Under the pieces are notes generated by a model that did no database searches, had not been told where the DNA came from, and was given only the letters and a program-made list of their open reading frames with translations. From an uncultured Dorea sp. (GTDB lineage: Bacteria > Bacillota > Clostridia > Lachnospirales > Lachnospiraceae): DNA of 6,606 nucleotides. The DNA lies in the NCBI GenBank assembly GCA_910587575.1, contig CAJULU010000093.1:1-6606 (forward strand). The letters are read 5' to 3'. Below, piece by piece: positions 1 to 4,781 of this stretch; position 1 is the first letter of the stretch; each line of letters opens with the position of its first letter. The position numbers and the translations under genes were made by a program.

Positions 1-67
1 CAATGGTAATGATATCGCCTTCGGATACTTTGTACTGCTTACCACCTGTTGCTATAATTGCGTACAT
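1..67 (-). CDS. rplU: Ribosomal protein L21 (bL21), N-terminal fragment, cut by window edge
   Basis: The first 22 codons read MYAIIATGGKQYKVSEGDII followed by TI, the characteristic N-terminus of bacterial large-subunit protein bL21 (ATGGKQYKV is the signature stretch). bL21 binds 23S rRNA in the 50S subunit. The gene continues beyond base 1, so only about a fifth of the usual ~100 residues is visible. The ATG start (65-67) is supported by a strong AGGAGGTG Shine-Dalgarno at 72-79, about 5 nt upstream. In Firmicutes rplU is normally followed by ysxB/prp and rpmA, which would lie outside the window. The gene has its own promoter and a structured leader upstream, which suggests regulation separate from the preceding amidohydrolase gene. 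Confidence 0.93.
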   Translation of the reverse strand, partial: MYAIIATGGKQYKVSEGDIITI

Positions 68-196
68 ATGGCACCTCCTATGATCATTACTCGCCAACTG
101 CGGTGTCCCCCGACCCTGCTGTCCGGGAATCTTCCCATGCAGAACAGACTCCCGTTCCCGATGGGGAAACTTACAAACCTCGTTGTGCGGCATACT
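68..196 (-). promoter_or_regulatory. Structured 5' leader of rplU, probable L21 leader (autoregulatory RNA)
   Basis: About 130 nt of untranslated RNA would separate the predicted start of transcription (near 195) from the rplU ATG. This stretch is much more GC-rich than the AT-rich promoter just upstream and holds several self-complementary segments. CGGGAA (155-160) can pair with TTCCCG (124-129). The same TTCCC arm could instead pair with the closer GGGAA at 132-136, as a short GGGA/TCCC hairpin, so the two foldings exclude each other. A GGTC/GACACC pair with one bulged A lies nearer the gene. Firmicutes rplU genes carry a known ribosomal-protein leader (Rfam L21_leader), thought to mediate feedback by L21. 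Position and size fit that family, but the covariance model was not run, so the family assignment is inference. Confidence 0.55.
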
Positions 197-201
197 CGTA
201 T

Positions 202-230
202 AGTATAGCACATAATATTTCAAAATACAA
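202..230 (-). promoter_or_regulatory. Sigma-A-type promoter for rplU with extended -10
   Basis: On the minus strand a -10 box TATACT (202-207) is preceded by TGC, giving an extended -10 (TGnTATACT). A -35-like TTGTAT (225-230) sits exactly 17 bp upstream. The -35 matches the consensus only at TTG, but the extended -10 compensates. The region is AT-rich and lies 25 bp or more downstream of the amidohydrolase stop codon. It would start the L21 leader transcript around base 195. Confidence 0.65.
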
Positions 231-252
231 GTCATTATCTGATAAAATTTGC

Positions 253-1041
253 TTATATTTCCAGAAGCCGGCAGGCATTTCCGGAAAAGATCAGTTCCTT
301 CTCGGATGGATCAAGGGGCATATCTGACAGAGTCTTTACGAATTCCTTCTGACCTTTCCATGGAGAATCCGTAGCAAAGAGAATCCTGTCCACACCGTGA
401 TTTCTGACGATGCGCAGAAACTGCTCCTGGCTGATATGATCCAGCACGACCCCGGTGTCAAAGAACACATCAAGCCCCACCAGTTCCCGTTCGACATCAT
501 CCCAGAGCAGATTCCCGCCCAGATGGGCAAGAACCAGCTTCTTAGGCTGCACTTCACGGATGACTTCTCTGGCCATCCCAGGCGTACAGTGTACATCCTG
601 GGGGCACTTAGGATCTACACCTGCATGGACAGAGATAATCAGCCCCAGTTCCGAGGCAAAAGAAATCAATCGCTTATAACGGATATCATTAAAATACATG
701 TCCTGATAATCTGGATGAAGCTTGATTCCCTTCATACCAAGTTCTTTCACCTGCCGAAGAATCTCCTTGTAATTCTCGCAGGCAGGATGTATCCCGCCAA
801 AAGAAAGAATCGGTTTCTCCTGGTAATTTGCGGCAAACCGGTTGATGGAATCAACCTGGGAGACTTTTGTGACAGCGGGAAGGGCAATACACAGGTCAAC
901 CCCGGCCTCTTGCGCAGACTCCCGAAGCCCGTTATAAGTACCGTCTGTATATGGCTTCACCTTACAGATGCCTGCAAGGAAGTCAATGGTTCCCTTTGCA
1001 ATCTTATCCGGGAACATATGTGTATGAAAATCAATGATCAT
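253..1041 (-). CDS. Amidohydrolase_2-family metal-dependent hydrolase, substrate unknown
   Basis: A 262-residue cytoplasmic TIM-barrel hydrolase of the amidohydrolase superfamily (Amidohydro_2, PF04909 type). The metal-binding FHTH motif is at the extreme N-terminus (H6, H8). It is followed by GIKLHP (K107, H109), ISVHAG (H139), LAHLGG (H173) and LFATDSPW (D225), then a closing FSGNA segment: the full set of expected metal and catalytic positions in order. No signal peptide or membrane segment is seen. Members of this family include decarboxylases and C-N or C-O hydrolases, so the reaction cannot be named. The ATG (1039-1041) lies inside the end of the CBS gene (11-bp overlap), and no in-frame upstream start exists before a stop. 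Its Shine-Dalgarno is weak (AGGA about 16 nt upstream), so translational coupling to the CBS gene is likely. No convincing terminator follows the TAA stop. Confidence 0.85.
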   Translation of the reverse strand: MIIDFHTHMFPDKIAKGTIDFLAGICKVKPYTDGTYNGLRESAQEAGVDLCIALPAVTKVSQVDSINRFAANYQEKPILSFGGIHPACENYKEILRQVKELGMKGIKLHPDYQDMYFNDIRYKRLISFASELGLIISVHAGVDPKCPQDVHCTPGMAREVIREVQPKKLVLAHLGGNLLWDDVERELVGLDVFFDTGVVLDHISQEQFLRIVRNHGVDRILFATDSPWKGQKEFVKTLSDMPLDPSEKELIFSGNACRLLEI

Positions 1042-1459
1042 GGCTTTTTTCTTCGCATCCTTTCATCCTGTTGTAACAATATTCAATGATATCACGTCTT
1101 GTAATGATTCCGATAAAATGCTCCTGGTCATCGATAACCGGTACAAAGTTCTGCTCCATGGCCCTTCCGATCAAATCCTCCATCTTGGATTTCGCCGTTA
1201 CGCACTGATGGTCCAGTCTCCGGTCGACCTTCATGATGCTGATCTCTTCCGTATCCTTGAGTTTCGTAAGATTCCAGCGTTTCAAAGACCAGAGAAGATC
1301 CCCTTCCGTTATAGAACCGATATATTTCCCATCCCTGCTCAGAATGGGCACAGAGGAATATTTGTGATACTCCATAATCTCCAAAGCCTGGCGGACCGTG
1401 TGGTAATCATAGATATACGCCACTTCGCTCTTTGGCCTTAGAAAAAACAAAATATTCAT
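1031..1459 (-). CDS. Stand-alone CBS-pair protein, possible DarB/CbpB-like c-di-AMP sensor
   Basis: A 142-residue protein made almost entirely of two CBS motifs forming one Bateman module. CBS1 covers roughly residues 10-62, with SSVPIL and YIGSITEGDLL. CBS2 covers roughly 74-130, with FVPVID and FIGIITRRDII. There is no catalytic, membrane or DNA-binding domain, so it probably acts by binding an adenine nucleotide and a partner protein. The length, the spacing between the two motifs and the FxGIxTRR end of CBS2 resemble Firmicutes DarB (YkuL)/CbpB, which bind cyclic di-AMP. This comparison is from memory and unproven; AMP, ADP or ATP are alternatives. The ATG at 1457-1459 has a strong AGGAAGGAG site (1466-1474) that overlaps the aspartate kinase stop codon (13-bp gap). 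Its end overlaps the amidohydrolase start by 11 bp. This places it firmly in the same transcript as lysC. Confidence 0.85.
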   Translation of the reverse strand: MNILFFLRPKSEVAYIYDYHTVRQALEIMEYHKYSSVPILSRDGKYIGSITEGDLLWSLKRWNLTKLKDTEEISIMKVDRRLDHQCVTAKSKMEDLIGRAMEQNFVPVIDDQEHFIGIITRRDIIEYCYNRMKGCEEKSHDH

Positions 1460-1472
1460 GAGAATCTCCTTC

Positions 1473-2804
1473 CTATATCATGGTATTGACAAATATGTCA
1501 TAGATTGCGTTGATCGCATCTTTGAAGTCATGGTTCCGGACGCCGATGATAATATTCAGTTCACTGGAGCCCTGGTCTATCATCTTTACATTCACGTTGG
1601 CATGGGCAAGGGCTGAAAAAATCCTTCCGGAAGTACCTCTGGTCGCTTTCATTCCTCTTCCTACGACGGCAATCAGCGCAAGATCTGATTCCAGTTCCAG
1701 GAAATCCGGTTCCACCCTCCTGTGGATCCCGGCAATGACCTTCTGCTCCTTCTCCTCAAATTCATCCTGATGCACAAAGATGGTCATAGTATCAATTCCG
1801 GACGGCATATGTTCAATAGAAATCTCATTCTCCTCAAACACTTCCAGTACCTTCTTGCAGAATCCTACTTCTGAGTTCATCATGGCCTTTTCCACTGTAA
1901 TAGAAGCGAAATCTTTCTTTCCGGCGATACCGGTAATTACGAACCGGGGCTTTCTGCAGGTGCCCTCCACAATCAGCGTCCCCTTATCCTCCGGGGAATT
2001 GGTATTGCGGATATGAATAGGAATCCCTTCTTTTCGGACCGGGAAAATCGCATCCTCGTGAAGGACGGTTGCACCCATATAGGACAGCTCCCTTAGTTCC
2101 CGATAGGTGATGACGTCGATTGCTTTTGGATTTTTCACCACGCCAGGATCTGCAATCAGAAAGCCGGACACGTCCGTCCAGTTCTCATAGATGTCCGCCC
2201 TGACCGCCTTGGCAACGATAGAACCTGTGATATCCGAGCCTCCCCTTGAAAATGTCTTCACCCGTCCGTTGGGCATTGCCCCGTAAAAACCAGGAATGAC
2301 TGCTCTCGGTGTATCCGCAAGCCGTTCTGACAGGAGTTCGTTGGTCCGCTCTCCATCGAAATTTCCTTCCTCATCGAAACAGATGACCTCTGCGGCATCA
2401 ATGAACTCATAACCAAGATATTCCGCCATCAGGATTCCGTTCAGGTATTCCCCTCTGGATGCAGCATAACTGCGTCCTGCTTTCCGGCTGAATTCCATTC
2501 GGATGGTCTTAAATTCTTCGCTCAGGTCGATGGAAAGGCCAAGCCCTGTTATGATCTCATCATAACGTGCCCGGATTGCAGACATCTGTTCTTCAAATTC
2601 ATCTTCATACTCATCATCCATGATAGCGAGATTGTAACACCGATACAGCATATCCGTCACTTTGGTATCACCTGGCATACGTTTTCCAGGGGCAGACGGG
2701 ACCACGTATCTCCGGGACTCATCCTTATTGATAATCCTTGCAGCTTTTTTGAACTGCTCTGCGCTTGCCAGTGAACTTCCGCCAAATTTTACGACCTTTT
2801 TCAT
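1473..2804 (-). CDS. lysC: Aspartate kinase (aspartokinase), EC 2.7.2.4
   Basis: A 443-residue monofunctional aspartokinase that phosphorylates L-aspartate to 4-phospho-L-aspartate, the first step towards lysine, threonine, methionine and diaminopimelate. The amino acid kinase domain spans about residues 1-280. It has KFGGSS (6-11), SAPGKR (37-42), SRGEYL (116-121), FSRGGSDITGS (185-195) and TDVSGFLIADP (210-220). Two ACT regulatory domains follow, at about 290-365 and 375-443; the second contains VGRGMKATRGTSGRIF and QGSSELNIIIGV. The length is like E. coli LysC or Bacillus YclM rather than the ~400-residue type. ACT domains predict feedback inhibition by lysine and/or threonine; which one cannot be told. 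The ATG start (2802-2804) has GGAGG at 2820-2824, a rather long 15-nt spacing, but no in-frame alternative start lies between. No lysine riboswitch or T-box fits in the 48 bp upstream. A CBS-pair gene follows after 13 bp. Confidence 0.95.
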   Translation of the reverse strand: MKKVVKFGGSSLASAEQFKKAARIINKDESRRYVVPSAPGKRMPGDTKVTDMLYRCYNLAIMDDEYEDEFEEQMSAIRARYDEIITGLGLSIDLSEEFKTIRMEFSRKAGRSYAASRGEYLNGILMAEYLGYEFIDAAEVICFDEEGNFDGERTNELLSERLADTPRAVIPGFYGAMPNGRVKTFSRGGSDITGSIVAKAVRADIYENWTDVSGFLIADPGVVKNPKAIDVITYRELRELSYMGATVLHEDAIFPVRKEGIPIHIRNTNSPEDKGTLIVEGTCRKPRFVITGIAGKKDFASITVEKAMMNSEVGFCKKVLEVFEENEISIEHMPSGIDTMTIFVHQDEFEEKEQKVIAGIHRRVEPDFLELESDLALIAVVGRGMKATRGTSGRIFSALAHANVNVKMIDQGSSELNIIIGVRNHDFKDAINAIYDIFVNTMI

Positions 2805-2844
2805 CTTCTTTTTTGTAATCCTCCAAACTGCTTTTTTCTCTACT

Positions 2845-2873
2845 ATTCTACATCATTTTCCCATCATCTGCAA
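2845..2873 (-). promoter_or_regulatory. Weak candidate internal promoter upstream of lysC
   Basis: On the minus strand TAGAAT (2845-2850, five of six to TATAAT) lies 17 bp downstream of TTGCAG (2868-2873, three of six to TTGACA). The -35 falls in the last codons of the HAD phosphatase gene and the -10 in the 48-bp gap before lysC. Spacing is ideal but the -35 is poor, and such matches arise by chance in AT-rich gaps. Confidence 0.25.
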
Positions 2874-3437
2874 TGGAATATCCTGATGAAAAACAATACC
2901 ATTGATCCCAAGCCTTAAGGCAGTCTCCACATTTTCCGGCCGGTCGTCATAGAAGACGGCTTCTCCGGGACAAATGGAATAACGCTCCAGCAGAAGACGG
3001 TATATGTTTTCATCCGGTTTGATGCATTTCACCTCATAAGAAAAAATCCCGCCGTCAAAGGTATCCAGAAATCGAAGTTTATCTCTGGTCTTCTGATATA
3101 ATTCCCTGGAATAGTTGGACAGATAGTATAATCTGTACCCAAGACTCCGGAAATAGTCAAGCCATTCTTCTGTATAGGATAATGGCACAATGGTTCCGGC
3201 AAATCCGGCAAATACCCGGCGGATCTGGGGTTCCAGGTCCGGTGCGTTTTCGATAAAGAGGTTCAGCCATTCCTCTGTGGAAATACGCCCGATGTCACCC
3301 TCTTCCCAGTCCTTATTACGAAATACCGCATCTGCAATCCGTTCGTAAATTTCTTCCGCAAAATGAAACGTACGCAGATAATTCTGCCAGTCATATCCAA
3401 CCAGTACGTTTCCGACATCAAATATTACTGTATTCAT
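2853..3437 (-). CDS. HAD-IA family phosphatase (YihX-like, DxGN motif I)
   Basis: A 194-residue soluble haloacid dehalogenase superfamily hydrolase with all four motifs. Motif I is FDVGNV, with nucleophile D7. Motif II is YLSNYS with S107. Motif III lysine is K140 in IKPDENIY. Motif IV is FYDDRPENV with D164/D165. A helical cap of the subfamily I type lies between motifs I and II, at about residues 15-85. The second acidic residue of motif I (DxD) is replaced, giving DxGN. This is typical of the HAD-IA variant 3 group, which includes E. coli YihX (alpha-D-glucose-1-phosphatase), so it is a subfamily mark rather than damage. Substrate is unknown: a small phosphorylated metabolite is likely. 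The ATG start is supported by GAAAGGA at 3444-3450, six nt upstream. It follows ybaK by 23 bp and precedes lysC by 48 bp with no terminator, so it is probably cotranscribed with both. Confidence 0.88.
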   Translation of the reverse strand: MNTVIFDVGNVLVGYDWQNYLRTFHFAEEIYERIADAVFRNKDWEEGDIGRISTEEWLNLFIENAPDLEPQIRRVFAGFAGTIVPLSYTEEWLDYFRSLGYRLYYLSNYSRELYQKTRDKLRFLDTFDGGIFSYEVKCIKPDENIYRLLLERYSICPGEAVFYDDRPENVETALRLGINGIVFHQDIPLQMMGK

Positions 3438-3460
3438 AGAAAGTCCTTTCTTGTTTTGTT

Positions 3461-3940
3461 CTAATGAATTACATCCGCAAAACCGGCATTTGCCGCCTTT
3501 TTAAGATCTTCAGGGCTTAATTTCAGCTGCATTCCAAGTCTGCCGCCGCTGACGTAGATTGATTCCAGACCACATGCCGCCTCGTGGATAATGGTGGGAA
3601 ACTGCTTTTTCATGCCGATTGCCGTACAGCCGCCTCGCACATAGCCGGTTACTTGGGTCAGTTCTTTTTGTGGCAGCATTTCCAGAGACTTCTCTCCTAC
3701 TGCCTTTGCCGCTTTCTTGAAGTCAATCTCTTCCTCGACCGGGATTACGAATACATAGTGCTGACCGGATTTCCCCGTAGTTACCAGCGTCTTATAGACC
3801 AGTGCGTGGTTATACCCCAGCTGGTCGGCAACCTGTATGCCGCCGGTAAAATCTTCGCACTCATACTCCTGGTATTCATACGGGATTTTCTGGCGGTCCA
3901 GTATACGCATGGCATTGGTTTTCACTTCTTTCTTACTCAT
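3461..3940 (-). CDS. ybaK: Cys-tRNA(Pro)/Cys-tRNA(Cys) deacylase YbaK/EbsC
   Basis: A 159-residue trans-editing factor of the YbaK/ProX family. It hydrolyses Cys-tRNA(Pro), the misacylated product made by prolyl-tRNA synthetase, and so prevents cysteine being inserted at proline codons. It spans a complete single YbaK domain of normal length. KTNAMRILD is near the N-terminus (7-15), the essential lysine is in VYKTLV (K50, equivalent to Lys46 of the Haemophilus enzyme), the substrate loop is GYVRGGCTAIGMKKQFPT (99-116), and SGGRLGMQL (131-139) is near the end. The ATG (3938-3940) has a good GAAGGAGT site (3948-3955), eight nt upstream. It is the first gene after a 73-bp gap with a plausible promoter, so it probably heads the inner operon ybaK-HAD-lysC-CBS-amidohydrolase. 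A functional link between YbaK and aspartate kinase is not established. Confidence 0.94.
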   Translation of the reverse strand: MSKKEVKTNAMRILDRQKIPYEYQEYECEDFTGGIQVADQLGYNHALVYKTLVTTGKSGQHYVFVIPVEEEIDFKKAAKAVGEKSLEMLPQKELTQVTGYVRGGCTAIGMKKQFPTIIHEAACGLESIYVSGGRLGMQLKLSPEDLKKAANAGFADVIH

Positions 3941-3960
3941 TGTATATACTCCTTCGTTCG

Positions 3961-3990
3961 ATTGTATTGAGAAGTTGTAGAAGTTTTCAA
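3961..3990 (-). promoter_or_regulatory. Candidate sigma-A promoter for the ybaK-lysC block
   Basis: In the 73-bp gap after the DUF2344 gene, the minus strand has TTGAAA (3985-3990, four of six) and TACAAT (3961-3966, five of six) separated by 18 bp in an AT-rich context. Transcription would start just upstream of the ybaK Shine-Dalgarno, giving a leader of only about 15-20 nt. No terminator hairpin is seen between the DUF2344 stop and this promoter, so read-through from the radical SAM genes is also possible. Confidence 0.45.
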
Positions 3991-4013
3991 TTTTAGTTCA
4001 GGATTACGTGAGG

Positions 4014-4781
4014 TCAGGGCAGTTCTTTCAGATCGCCCAGGGGCACGAAAGTACAGACAGTCCCGTTAATGACTGCCTCGATCTGTTTCTTCGGACACGT
4101 TATCCCTTCCGGCTTTCTGGCATAGACATCAATACGGTGGTAATGAAAAGGAACACGTCCCGGATCTTCTCCGATAAAATCCAGGAAAGCCTCCATTACA
4201 AGGTCTGGTTTCAGATTCTGCTCACTTCCGGCAGCCAGAAACAGATCAATCCCGTCCCGACCAATCTCAGCCTGGTAAATCATCGGTCGGATATCCGTTT
4301 CCTTTTCACTGCGCTTAGTCCTTTTTAGAACCACGATATTCTTCTGCTTAAAAAATGCTTCCATCTTTGTAATCCATGAATCGGGAAACGGCCTTACTAT
4401 TTCAGCGGATTCTGCCGATTCCAGCAGCGTGACCCGGTAACCGGCAGCGGCAACAATGGTCATTCCGCTGCTTTTCCTGTCATCGGGTATCCTGTTAAAA
4501 CCGGTCACTTCTACTCCTTCCACCATGACCTGATTCAGCCTTCTGACTGCCTCGTCAGAATCAATCGCTTCTTTCAGTTCAATATCCAGATATTCTCCGT
4601 CACTGGTCACACCCACGCCAAGAGGCTGTGCAAAAGACATGATCATGTGAGGGCTGTAGCCTCCGGTAAATGCAATCGGGATCCCTGCCCGCCGCATAGC
4701 CTTCTGGAAAAAACGCATGACATCCAGATGCCCGATAAAGCGCATGACACCATATTTGCGGAATTTAATTCTTGCTTTCAA
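4014..4781 (-). CDS. DUF2344 / TIGR03936 radical SAM-linked protein
   Basis: A soluble protein of about 255 residues, function unknown, belonging to the family that accompanies, or is fused to, TIGR03960-type radical SAM proteins. The family hallmark lies at the N-terminus: a basic start (KARIKFRKYG), then MRFIGHLDVMRFFQKAMRRAG and GGYSPHMIMSFAQPLGVG, then GEYLDIEL. The C-terminal half is less conserved, with basic stretches such as LKRTKR. No metal-binding cysteine cluster is seen. I start it at TTG (4779-4781) because the Shine-Dalgarno AAGGAGGTG (4788-4796) is ideally spaced, with 8 nt after GGAGG. The longer alternative GTG at 4788-4790 overlaps that site. With TTG, the gene overlaps the radical SAM stop codon region by 17 bp, which implies translational coupling and a shared role. 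In many Firmicutes an RNase G gene follows; here ybaK does. Confidence 0.88.
   Translation of the reverse strand: MKARIKFRKYGVMRFIGHLDVMRFFQKAMRRAGIPIAFTGGYSPHMIMSFAQPLGVGVTSDGEYLDIELKEAIDSDEAVRRLNQVMVEGVEVTGFNRIPDDRKSSGMTIVAAAGYRVTLLESAESAEIVRPFPDSWITKMEAFFKQKNIVVLKRTKRSEKETDIRPMIYQAEIGRDGIDLFLAAGSEQNLKPDLVMEAFLDFIGEDPGRVPFHYHRIDVYARKPEGITCPKKQIEAVINGTVCTFVPLGDLKELP

Noticed and set aside
203..252. Possible terminator after the amidohydrolase gene
   Set aside because: The AT-rich stretch after the TAA stop has no GC-rich stem followed by a T run. The only inverted repeat (TTATC-T-GATAA) has a one-base centre and cannot fold into a terminator hairpin.
58..327. Plus-strand open frame of 89 codons crossing the rplU leader
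   Set aside because: It runs through the rplU start, leader and promoter and into the end of the amidohydrolase gene on the opposite strand, with low-complexity translation and no ribosome binding site. The regulatory reading explains the region better.
397..1089. Long plus-strand open frame of 230 codons opposite the amidohydrolase gene
   Set aside because: It lies wholly antisense to a gene with a full set of family motifs, has no convincing ribosome binding site, and its product resembles no known protein. It is a shadow frame.
1034..1441. Plus-strand open frame of 135 codons opposite the CBS-pair gene
   Set aside because: It is antisense to a clear Bateman-module gene with a strong ribosome binding site, and its translation shows no recognisable domain.
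2853..3437. Loss of the second motif I aspartate in the HAD protein as a sign of an inactive enzyme
   Set aside because: DxGN in motif I is normal for the YihX-like HAD-IA group, and the other motifs (S107, K140, D164/D165) are intact.
3584..3970. Plus-strand open frame of 128 codons opposite ybaK
   Set aside because: It is antisense to a complete YbaK gene. Its hydrophobic-looking product is the usual result of reading a codon-biased gene backwards.
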